Positions 7,275 through 14,626 of a stretch of DNA of 38,720 nt are shown one piece after another. The stretch lies in contig CAMDEA010000072.1 of the NCBI GenBank assembly GCA_945893045.1, forward strand, positions 1-38,720, given 5' to 3'. Source of the DNA: Planctomyces sp. SH-PL62 (GTDB lineage: Bacteria > Planctomycetota > Planctomycetia > Planctomycetales > Planctomycetaceae). The notes under the pieces were generated by a model. That model saw only the letters and a program-made list of their open reading frames with translations. It was not told the DNA's origin and did not search any database. The position numbers and the translations under genes were made by a program. How positions within the stretch are numbered: position 1 is the stretch's first letter; each line of letters starts with the position of its first letter.

Positions 7275-8573
7275 ATGAGTTCCAGAATTCCTCGTCGTCG
7301 TTTTCTGCAATCGTCACTGCAACTGGGACTGGCGGCCGGGATGTTGCCGTTGCTCAAGCCGTCGCGGGTGCTCGGTGCGAATGAGCGATTGAATATCGGC
7401 GTGATTGGAGTAGGCGGGCGAGGGGCTGGTGATCTCGCGGCCGTGGCTGGCGAGAACATCGTCGCGTTGTGTGATGTGGATGAAAACCGATTGAACGCGG
7501 CGGGCGGGCAGCACTCGGCGGCCAAGAAGTATTTCGATTATCGCGAACTGCTGGAGCAGAAAGATCTGGATGCGGTCGTCGTCGCGACGCCGGACTTTCA
7601 TCATGCTCCAGCGACGGTCCGAGCGTTGCGGCGCGGGTTGCACGTCTACTGCGAGAAGCCGCTGACGCATACCGTCGAGGAAGCGCGGCTGATCACGAAG
7701 CTGGCGGCGGAGAAGAAAGTCGCCACGCAAATGGGGACACAGAATCACGAACATCCCGGCTACGTGCGGCTCGTTGAGCTGATTCAATCGGGAGCGATCG
7801 GCAACGTCCGCGAAGTTCATGTCATCACCGATCGGCCGGGCCGCTGGTGGTCGCAAGGACTTGATCAACCGGCCGGGAAGGAGCCGATCCCGGCGAATCT
7901 CAAGTGGGATTTGTGGCTCGGCCCGGCGGCGGAGCGGGACTATCACTCGGCCTATGTGCCGTTCAAATGGCGCGGTTGGTGGGATTTCGGTTGCGGAGCG
8001 ATCGGCGACATGGCGATCCATCTGATGGACCCGGCGTTTTGGGCGCTGAATCTCGGCGGTCCCGTGAATGTGACGTCGGAGGGTCCGGCGCTGCATCCGC
8101 ACAGCGCTCCGAAGTGGATGGTGACCAAGTTTCAATTCGGACAACGCGGCAAACTGTCTCCCGTTGATGCCTACTGGTACGAGGGTGAAGCTAAAGCGCG
8201 AACCGACATCGCCAAAGACTTGCCGATGAATGGCTCGCTGTTCATTGGCGATAAGGGCCGTATTGCGATTGCTCACGACGGGCAACCGAAGCTGCTGCCC
8301 GAAGACCAATTTGCCGACTTCAAAGGTCCGGAGCCGTTCTTGCCGAAGTCGCCCGGCCACCATGCTCAGTGGATCACAGCCTGTAAGACCGGCAGCCGCA
8401 CCGGCAGCAACTTTTCGTATGCCGGCCCGTTCACCGAGATCGTGCTGTTGGGAAATGTGGCCTTCCGTGCCGGAACCACGATCGCGTTCGATCCCGCGAC
8501 GGGCAAAATCACCAACGCCGCGAAGGCCGATCAGTTCTTGACCAAGCGTTACCGCAAAGGTTGGGAAGTCTGA
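7275..8573 (+). CDS. Gfo/Idh/MocA family oxidoreductase with Tat signal
   Basis: 432 residues. It starts MSSRIPRRRFLQSSLQLGLA, a twin-arginine signal. The NAD(P)-binding Rossmann motif IGVIGVGGRGAGDL occupies about 41-54, and the family's CEKPLTHTVEEA motif, with the catalytic-site Lys in EKP, is at 126-137. The C-terminal half includes KWRGWWDFGCGAIGDMAIH and the substrate domain found in planctomycete members. Family enzymes oxidise or reduce sugars and cyclitols; the substrate is unknown. I chose the ATG at 7275, with GAGAGG 8 nt before it, over an upstream in-frame start at 7179, because the Tat motif follows immediately. Export of a nicotinamide-dependent enzyme implies folding with cofactor before Tat transport. 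Confidence 0.9.
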   Translation: MSSRIPRRRFLQSSLQLGLAAGMLPLLKPSRVLGANERLNIGVIGVGGRGAGDLAAVAGENIVALCDVDENRLNAAGGQHSAAKKYFDYRELLEQKDLDAVVVATPDFHHAPATVRALRRGLHVYCEKPLTHTVEEARLITKLAAEKKVATQMGTQNHEHPGYVRLVELIQSGAIGNVREVHVITDRPGRWWSQGLDQPAGKEPIPANLKWDLWLGPAAERDYHSAYVPFKWRGWWDFGCGAIGDMAIHLMDPAFWALNLGGPVNVTSEGPALHPHSAPKWMVTKFQFGQRGKLSPVDAYWYEGEAKARTDIAKDLPMNGSLFIGDKGRIAIAHDGQPKLLPEDQFADFKGPEPFLPKSPGHHAQWITACKTGSRTGSNFSYAGPFTEIVLLGNVAFRAGTTIAFDPATGKITNAAKADQFLTKRYRKGWEV

Positions 8574-8626
8574 GTAGCCGAGTCACTTCGTGAATCGAAG
8601 TCGAGTCACGGAGTGACTCGTCTACT
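8573..8626. repeat. Palindromic element after the oxidoreductase gene
   Basis: An imperfect copy of the gtagacgagtcactccgtgac family (see 22616-22674): agtagccgagtcacttcgtg on the left and tcacggagtgactcgtctac on the right. It starts at the last base of the oxidoreductase stop codon and reaches to 17 bp from the stop of the convergent gene, so it may act as a terminator for both. Confidence 0.7.
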
Positions 8627-8642
8627 TTGCGGCTTCGCCGCT

Positions 8643-9617
8643 TTAAGTATTCCGCACCGGTGGTTGGGGACGACCACCCTCGCGACCGCGTTCGTCTCCG
8701 CGACCTCCGGGTGGCGGGCCGGAGTTGCCACGATCACGACCCGGTCCATGGATTGGCGGATGGAAATCGCCACGCCCACGATCGGAACTGCGGTGCGGTG
8801 GGACAAAGTGACTGGGACCACGATCCGAGCCGCCGCGATGATCGTTTGGAGGGGAACTCATTCCGCCACGGTCATGACTTGGCCCACCGAACGGCGGACG
8901 GAAGTTGGCGTGTCCACGGTCGTCACCGCTGCGATGTGGCGGAATGAAGCCACCGCGACTGTGAGGCGGAACGAATCCGCCACGATCGTGACTGGGGCCA
9001 TGCTGCTGTTGAACGAAGTTTCCTTGCGGACGACCAGCCGGCGGACCGAACCCGCCGCGTCCGTCTTGGTGTGGTTGTGAGTCGCGGCGTCGGTCATCAG
9101 GTCCACGAGATTGGGGACCGGAACGGTCCGGCCCGCGATTTGAGTCGCCGCGCGGCGGGCCGGCGTTGTCGCGACCGCCTTGCTGCGGTTGCGCGTCACG
9201 ACGTCGATCATCAGGTCCGCGAGTTTGAGGTCCGGGACGATCTGGCCCTCGATTGGAGTCGCCGCGCGGCGGGCCGGCGTTGTCGCGTCCGCCCTGCTGT
9301 GGTTGCGCGTCACGACGTCGATCATCAGGTCCACGAGTTTGAGGTCCGGAGCGATCCGGCCCTCGATTGGAGTCACCACGCGGCGGACCGGCGTTGTCGC
9401 GTCGATCATTTCGGTCGTTGTTCTCTGGCCGACGATCAGGCTCGCGACCACGTTGGCCGCGACTGTCATTTCGGTCATCGTCGGCGAATGCCAATGCGTC
9501 GGATTGGGTCGATTGGATTCGGACTCGTTCGGTGCTCGGTTCGTCCGCCGATACGCTGTTGTTCGCGAGCAATGCGGCGGCCACGGCCGCTGTCAGACTC
9601 AAAATCGTGAGGCGCAT
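8643..9617 (-). CDS. Secreted Gly/Pro/Arg/Asp-rich repeat protein, function unknown
   Basis: 324 residues from the ATG at 9617, which has AGGAG 7-8 nt upstream. An in-frame start at 9665 lacks this and would hide the signal peptide. MRLTILSLTAAVAAALLANN is a Sec signal, cleaved near SVSADE. The mature chain is predicted to be disordered and charged: three near-identical 38-residue repeats (RDNAGPPRGDSNRGPDRSGP and so on; DNA period 114 bp, about 9070-9400), then GGF/HDRGG-type imperfect repeats. No catalytic domain or cysteine pattern is visible. It may be an extracellular matrix, envelope or nucleic-acid/metal binding protein; none of this is supported beyond composition. It converges with the oxidoreductase gene. 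Confidence 0.75.
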   Translation of the reverse strand: MRLTILSLTAAVAAALLANNSVSADEPSTERVRIQSTQSDALAFADDDRNDSRGQRGREPDRRPENNDRNDRRDNAGPPRGDSNRGPDRSGPQTRGPDDRRRDAQPQQGGRDNAGPPRGDSNRGPDRPGPQTRGPDDRRRDAQPQQGGRDNAGPPRGDSNRGPDRSGPQSRGPDDRRRDSQPHQDGRGGFGPPAGRPQGNFVQQQHGPSHDRGGFVPPHSRGGFIPPHRSGDDRGHANFRPPFGGPSHDRGGMSSPPNDHRGGSDRGPSHFVPPHRSSDRGRGDFHPPIHGPGRDRGNSGPPPGGRGDERGREGGRPQPPVRNT

Positions 9618-9858
9618 ACGATGACTCCTGACTGAGAGGAATTCTGAAAGGCTTGTGTCTGGCACAAGCGTCTGTGATCGTCACCTGTGAAAGTTGAAGC
9701 GGAATGGGGCTGAGGTACAAGTCACGATCCGCTTTTCAAAGCCGCCGCAATCACGGCGGGATCCCTCAGAAGGTTGATGGAGACGCCTGAAATCACGGCG
9801 GTTCTGGTACGGGTGGAGTTACTATGTCGGAAGACACAGGACTTTCAAGGTGATGCAC

Positions 9859-10476
9859 ATGGCGACGGATGTGGGACGTTGGATCGAGCAGGCCAAAGCG
9901 GGGGACAGCGCCACGCTGGGGCAGTTGCTGGAGTCGTATCACAACTATCTGCGCTTGCTGGCCCGGATCGAGATTGGCCGGCGCTTGCAGGGCAAGGTTG
10001 ATGCGTCCGATGTCGTACAGGAAACCTTTCTCGAAGCGCATCGGCACTTCCCGACTTTTCGGGGGCATGCCGAAGGGCAGTTCGCCGAGTGGCTGCGCAC
10101 GATCCTGGCGGCGACGCTGGCCAACATCGTGCGACGTTATTTGGGAACACAGGCTCGCGATCTGCGATTGGAACGCCAGCTTGCGGAGGACTTGGATCAA
10201 TCGACGTGTGCCCTCGGACAGATTCTCGTCGATCCGCACAGCTCACCAAGCGAGCAGGTGGTGCGCGGCGAGCAAAGTTTATTGGTGGCTGAAGCGATGG
10301 CTCGATTGCCGGAGGATTATCAAACGGTGCTGGTGCTGCGGCACTTGGAAGGGCTGACCTTTCCGCAGGTCGCGGAACGGATGGAGCGCAGCGTCGATAG
10401 CGTTGAAAAGTTGTGGCTGCGCGGGCTGACGAAATTGAAGAAGGCATTTAGCGAGACAAGGTCATCCGCAAAGTAG
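9859..10476 (+). CDS. ECF-type RNA polymerase sigma factor
   Basis: 205 residues. Region 2 is visible as LRLLARIEIGRRLQGKVDAS followed by DVVQETFLEAHRHFPTFRG; region 4 as ARLPEDYQTVLVLRHLEGLT and FPQVAERMERSVDSVEKLWL, the helix-turn-helix that reads the -35 element. The linker is short, as in ECF sigma factors. Start choice: ATG at 9859 with AAGG 8 nt before; GTG 9850 and ATG 9853 are alternatives. It sits 71 bp before a membrane kinase gene on the same strand. That pairing suggests control by phosphorylation or by the kinase's extracytoplasmic domain in place of a classical anti-sigma factor, none of which is seen here. Confidence 0.92.
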   Translation: MATDVGRWIEQAKAGDSATLGQLLESYHNYLRLLARIEIGRRLQGKVDASDVVQETFLEAHRHFPTFRGHAEGQFAEWLRTILAATLANIVRRYLGTQARDLRLERQLAEDLDQSTCALGQILVDPHSSPSEQVVRGEQSLLVAEAMARLPEDYQTVLVLRHLEGLTFPQVAERMERSVDSVEKLWLRGLTKLKKAFSETRSSAK

Positions 10477-10522
10477 CTCGGACGCCTACGTCCGAACGAC
10501 CGGACGTAGGCGTCCGGTCTAC
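10473..10522. repeat. Palindrome between the sigma factor and kinase genes, flanked by direct repeats
   Basis: Arms gtagctcggacgcctacgtc and gacgtaggcgtccggtctac pair around a short centre. The TAG at 10474-10476 is the sigma factor stop. The sequence just before (gcatttagcgagacaag, 10444 onward) is repeated imperfectly just after (gcattcagcgaggcgaag, from 10528). A half unit of this palindrome recurs at 31742-31766. Confidence 0.7.
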
Positions 10523-10547
10523 GAAAAGCATTCAGCGAGGCGAAGCT

Positions 10548-12728
10548 ATGAACGCACAACACAACGACATCTCGGAAGATGATCCGCGAATCCTGCAAGC
10601 GTCGCGCGAATACCTTTCCGAGCTGGAAGCGGGACGGCGGCCGGATCGTCAGGAGTTTCTCGCGCGGTATCCCGATCTGGCGGAGGCTCTCTCCGAATGC
10701 TTCGACGGGATTGAGTTGGCTCAATCATTGCGGCCGCCGGTACCGCTGCCGCAGTTGCAGCCGGAATTCACAGCCACTCCGATTGGCGACTTTCAGATTT
10801 TGCACGAGATTGGCCGCGGCGGCATGGGCATCGTTTACGAAGCGATTCAGCTTTCGCTCGGCCGCCGAGTCGCCTTGAAAGTCTTGCCGTTCGCGACCGC
10901 GCTGGATGCCAAGCATCTGCAACGCTTCAAGAACGAAGCGACGGCGGCGGCGCAATTGCATCACACCCACATCGTGCCGGTGTATGCGGTCGGCTGCGAG
11001 CGTGGCGTCCACTTCTACGCCATGCAATTGATCGAGGGGCGGTCGCTCGCGGCGGTGATTCGCGAACTGCGCGGCGATTCGCCCAACGATCCGAGTAACT
11101 CGTCGCTGGCGACGACGGCCGAATATCACGCCACGGCGACGATCACCAATTCTCGCGTCTCGGCGACGACACTTCATTCGGGCCGCAGCCGGGAGACATT
11201 TCGGACTTCCGCCCGCATCGCGGCGCATGTGGCCGATGCTTTGGAATACGCTCACGAAGCGGGGATCGTGCATCGGGATATCAAGCCGGCGAATTTGATG
11301 CTTGATGCGAAGGGCAATGTCTGGGTGACCGACTTCGGTCTCGCTCAAGTCGCGGCCGATGTCGGTGTGACGCAGACAGGCGACTTGGTCGGCACACTGC
11401 GCTACATGAGTCCCGAACAAGCGTCGGGCCGCCGCGTCCCGGTCGATCATCGTGCCGACGTCTATTCGCTCGGCGCGACGTTGTACGAAATGCTGTCGCT
11501 GACGCCGATCTTCTCCGGTTCGGATCGTCCGACGTTGCTGCTGCAAATTCTCAACGATGATCCGCGTCCGCTGCGGCAGATCGACCGAGCGATTCCGGTC
11601 GAGTTGGAAACGATCGTGCTCAAGGCGACCGCGAAGAGTCCGCTTGAACGCTACGCGACGGCCGGTGAGATGGCGGCCGATCTGCGGCGCTATCTCGATG
11701 AACTGCCGATTCACGCGCGGCGTCCGACGCTGGTGGACCGGACTCGTAAATGGATGCGGCGCCATCCGTCGTTCGTCGGTGCGGCGGTGCTGTTGCTGGT
11801 CTGCGGAGTCATCGGGTTGGTGGTCACGACCGCGCTGGTGGCTCGCGAACAAGCTGCGACGAAAGCGGCCTACAAACGGGAAAGCCAACGCGCCGTCGAA
11901 GCCGAAGCTCGCTTTGAATTGGCACGCCGCGCCGCCGACGAAATGATTCGCATGGCCGAAGAAGAACTCTCGGACAACCCGTTTCAAGAAGGCTTGCGCA
12001 AACGGCTGCTCGAAGCGGCGCTGGAGTATTACCAGGAATTCATCCAGCAGCGGGGCGAGAAGCCGGACGCTCAAGCGGAGCTGGCAATCACTCGCGACCG
12101 CGTGAAAAAAATCCTGGATGACTTGGCGGTGCTGCAAGCGGATCGGCAGTCCTTCCTGCTGCGCGATCCGGCCGTGCTCGAGGATTTGGAAGCGACGGCG
12201 GAACAACGCCAGCAATTGGCCGCAATGGCCGAACGTCCCAAAGAACCGCGCCGCGAACCGGGCCGCGGCGGTCCTCGCGAAGCGCCCACCGACGAGCAGC
12301 GGCAGCGTTTCCTGGTCATCGCACGCGAGCACGAAGCCGCGCTGGCGGTGATTCTCAGTGCCGATCAGCGCCAGCGAATGGGACAAATCGCGCTGCAATG
12401 TCAGGGATCGCGGGCGCTCCGCGAGCCGGATGTCGCGCGGACGCTCAAGCTGACCGCCGAACAGAAAGAACGACTGCGGGCCATCGAAGCCGAGACGTTG
12501 CGTGGCTATTTCGACCGATCTCGCAATGAGCCGACAACAGCGGAGTCTTTTGAAGATCGCGCCAAAGCTGCCGCGGATCGCGCCAAAGCCACCCTGCAAA
12601 AAATGCTCGCGGTGCTCACCGCCGAACAACTCCAACAATGGCAAGGGATGACGGGTAAGCCGTATCGAGGCTCGATGTTCACCCCTTGGCGACAAGGCCC
12701 GCCGCCGTCTGGTGGTCAGTCACGCTGA
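10548..12728 (+). CDS. Membrane serine/threonine protein kinase with extracytoplasmic LTxxQ-type domain
   Basis: 726 residues. An acidic N-terminal stretch (SREYLSELEAGRRPDRQEFL) is typical of kinases paired with ECF sigma factors. The kinase domain spans about 82-380: glycine loop G89-V96, K111, HRD 242-244, DFG 262-264, GTLRYMSPEQ. One transmembrane helix covers about 409-431. Beyond it lies a helical region (445-500) and then several L-x-x-x-Q units (EATAEQRQQLAAM, VILSADQRQRMGQI, LKLTAEQKERLRAI, AVLTAEQLQQW). These resemble the LTxxQ repeats of Spy/CpxP-like periplasmic proteins and also occur in the CotH protein at 16910. A role as envelope sensor feeding the adjacent sigma factor is plausible but inferred. 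The start lies 8-9 nt after a GAGGCGAAG. Confidence 0.92.
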   Translation: MNAQHNDISEDDPRILQASREYLSELEAGRRPDRQEFLARYPDLAEALSECFDGIELAQSLRPPVPLPQLQPEFTATPIGDFQILHEIGRGGMGIVYEAIQLSLGRRVALKVLPFATALDAKHLQRFKNEATAAAQLHHTHIVPVYAVGCERGVHFYAMQLIEGRSLAAVIRELRGDSPNDPSNSSLATTAEYHATATITNSRVSATTLHSGRSRETFRTSARIAAHVADALEYAHEAGIVHRDIKPANLMLDAKGNVWVTDFGLAQVAADVGVTQTGDLVGTLRYMSPEQASGRRVPVDHRADVYSLGATLYEMLSLTPIFSGSDRPTLLLQILNDDPRPLRQIDRAIPVELETIVLKATAKSPLERYATAGEMAADLRRYLDELPIHARRPTLVDRTRKWMRRHPSFVGAAVLLLVCGVIGLVVTTALVAREQAATKAAYKRESQRAVEAEARFELARRAADEMIRMAEEELSDNPFQEGLRKRLLEAALEYYQEFIQQRGEKPDAQAELAITRDRVKKILDDLAVLQADRQSFLLRDPAVLEDLEATAEQRQQLAAMAERPKEPRREPGRGGPREAPTDEQRQRFLVIAREHEAALAVILSADQRQRMGQIALQCQGSRALREPDVARTLKLTAEQKERLRAIEAETLRGYFDRSRNEPTTAESFEDRAKAAADRAKATLQKMLAVLTAEQLQQWQGMTGKPYRGSMFTPWRQGPPPSGGQSR

Positions 12729-12748
12729 TCACAACGGATGAGTGAGAT

Positions 12749-12804
12749 GTTTAACCGCTACGCCAACGGCGTGCGCGCCCACGCCGATGGCGTTGGGGTT
12801 AAAC
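12749..12804. repeat. Palindromic element after the kinase gene
   Basis: Arms gtttaaccgctacgccaacg and its imperfect complement ending ggttaaac surround a GC-rich centre (cgtgcgcgcccacg). It starts 20 bp past the kinase stop and may terminate that transcript. I found no second copy in the window. Confidence 0.65.
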
Positions 12805-13002
12805 AGGCAAACGTTTCATTGCTTCCGGCTCGTCACGGAGTTCGGTGGACCGCAGCAAAACTCTTCTCGGAAAAACTTCGAGCCACGTGCGGCGGCTTTG
12901 AATGATTGTCCGTGACTCTTCAGCAAGTCGAACTCACCATTGGGGTGATGCGGTGCGGGCCAGCTTCGCTGTTCGATCAGCGTTCTCCAGGAGAAAGAGA
13001 TT

Positions 13003-13158
13003 ATGCAAGTTGTCTCGATTGAGTTGGTGCTGGCCTATTTCGATCCCGGCTCTGGAAGTTTGGTTCTGCAATCGCTCGTGGGCGGGACCGCCGGATTTTT
13101 GGTTTTCGGCAAATATCTATGGGTCTTCGTGAAAGACCGGCTCCGTGGTCGCAAGTGA
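13003..13158 (+). CDS. 51-residue membrane protein with DPGSGS motif
   Basis: A small gene with AGGAG 9 nt before its ATG. The product begins MQVVSIELVLAYFDPGSGSL and ends VFGKYLWVFVKDRLRGRK. YFDPGSGSLVLQ is a motif I recognise from small single-helix proteins encoded beside glycan or sulfatase-type genes. One membrane helix covers about residues 20-43, followed by a basic cytoplasmic tail, so the DPGSGS end should face outward. It lies 43 bp before the methyltransferase gene and is likely the first gene of a three-gene operon running to 16764. Its function is unknown. Confidence 0.75.
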   Translation: MQVVSIELVLAYFDPGSGSLVLQSLVGGTAGFLVFGKYLWVFVKDRLRGRK

Positions 13159-13201
13159 GTGAGAGTTTCAGACAGTCGCTGAACTTGACCAAGACCACTT
13201 G

Positions 13202-14626
13202 ATGCCCATGACGCTACACGCCGAATCGAGTTCGTATCGGGATCGCGAAGCGCGCGTCTTCTACGACGAGGCGGGCGGCGTGTGTCGCGCGCTGTCTGCG
13301 CGAGCGTTGGGCGAATGGGACGCCATGCGGCAGACGCGATTCTTTCAGCAGGCCGTTAAGAACGGAAACATTGTCCGCACGGAACAACGGCCGGAAGCGG
13401 AGATCGCTCCAGGAAGTGACACCGAACAGTGGGCGGGAATGCTGCAGCACGAAGCGATTCCTTTCGTGTCTTATCCCTTCGAGTGGTCGTTCGGCATGTT
13501 GCAAGACGCGGCCCTGCTGCACCTCGATCTGCTGGACGCCGCACTGGCGGAAGATTTCACGCTCAAGGACGGCACGGCGTACAACCTGCAATGGCGGGGA
13601 GTGCGGCCGGTCTTTATCGACGTGATTTCCTTGGAGCAACACGTCGCCGGGCAACCTTGGGCCGGCTATCGCCAGTTTTGCCAGACGTTTCTCTACCCGC
13701 TGTTGTTGCAAGCGTACAAGAACGTCCCTTTTCAGCCGTGGCTACGTGGCCGACTGGAGGGCATTTCGCCGCAAGAATGCTGGAACCTGATGTCGTTTCG
13801 GGATTTTTTCCGGCGTGGTGTTCCCTCGCACGTTTTTCTTCATGCCTGGCTTCAATCTCGCCGCGCGTTGGACAGCGTTGACTCCACCAAGGCACTCGTG
13901 GCGGCGGGGTTTCGTAAAGATCAAATCCGCGCCAATGCGCAAGGGTTGAAACGACTGCTGCGTGGGTTGCGGTGGTCGCCACCGGCTTCGGCTTGGTCAG
14001 AGTATGCCGACGCCAATAGTTACTCGGCTGCGGATCGTCAGCAGAAAGAATCCTTTGTCCGTTCGGCGGTCCATTCACGGCGCTGGGGACTCGTCTGGGA
14101 TGTCGGCTGCAACACGGGAAACTATTCGCGGATCGCGGCGGAGAATTCGGATCAAGTCGTCGCGTTGGATGCCGATCCACAGGCCATCGAACGGCTCTAC
14201 CAGTCCCTTAAGTCCAACCACGACAGCCGCAGCGCACCGATTCTGCCGCTGGTCAACAATCTGGTTGACTTGTCGGGCGGTTTGGGATGGCGCGGGGCCG
14301 AGCGTAAGGCTCTGATCGAACGGGGTCGGCCGGAGCTGACTCTCTGCCTGGCGCTCGTCCATCATTTGGTCATCGGGCACGGAGTTCCGCTGCGCGAACT
14401 GCTGACTTGGTTCGCCGAGTTAGGAACCAGTCTGGTGATCGAATTCGTCAGCAAGGACGACCCGATGGTCCAGCAACTGTTGCGGGGCCGGCGAGACAAC
14501 TATGCGGACTATGAGCCTGCGGTCTTTGATCGGTTGATGTCGCAAATGTTCGACGTCGTCCGCACGGAAACTCTCGCATCGGGAACGCGCCAGCTCTATT
14601 TCGCGAAAACACGGATTGCATCATGA
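13202..14626 (+). CDS. Class I SAM-dependent methyltransferase, two-domain
   Basis: 474 residues. The C-terminal half holds a Rossmann methyltransferase: motif I WDVGCNTGNYSRIA (D300-A308) and motif II VVALDADPQAIERLY. The N-terminal 280 residues (GMLQDAALLHLDLLDAALAE, NLQWRGVRPVFIDV, FRDFFRRGVPSHVFLHA) resemble the extra domain of nodulation-protein-NoeA-like methyltransferases. ATG 13202 is preferred; TTG 13199 and ATG 13208 are in frame. The upstream ribosome site is weak, so expression may lean on the small gene before it. The stop overlaps the sulfatase-fold gene as ATGA. The acceptor is probably a glycan or lipid-linked molecule, inferred from the neighbours. Confidence 0.8.
   Translation: MPMTLHAESSSYRDREARVFYDEAGGVCRALSARALGEWDAMRQTRFFQQAVKNGNIVRTEQRPEAEIAPGSDTEQWAGMLQHEAIPFVSYPFEWSFGMLQDAALLHLDLLDAALAEDFTLKDGTAYNLQWRGVRPVFIDVISLEQHVAGQPWAGYRQFCQTFLYPLLLQAYKNVPFQPWLRGRLEGISPQECWNLMSFRDFFRRGVPSHVFLHAWLQSRRALDSVDSTKALVAAGFRKDQIRANAQGLKRLLRGLRWSPPASAWSEYADANSYSAADRQQKESFVRSAVHSRRWGLVWDVGCNTGNYSRIAAENSDQVVALDADPQAIERLYQSLKSNHDSRSAPILPLVNNLVDLSGGLGWRGAERKALIERGRPELTLCLALVHHLVIGHGVPLRELLTWFAELGTSLVIEFVSKDDPMVQQLLRGRRDNYADYEPAVFDRLMSQMFDVVRTETLASGTRQLYFAKTRIAS

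Noticed and set aside
7314..8363. 349-codon minus-strand frame opposite the oxidoreductase
   Set aside because: No motifs; the plus strand holds the EKP and Rossmann motifs.
9070..9400. Regular 114-bp repeats that might suggest a CRISPR array
   Set aside because: Repeats are adjacent with no spacers and are in frame as 38-residue coding repeats; no cas genes are present.
10725..12695. Long open frame of 656 codons on the minus strand inside the kinase gene
   Set aside because: It is the antisense shadow of a GC-rich gene whose plus-strand product has all kinase motifs; the minus product has none.
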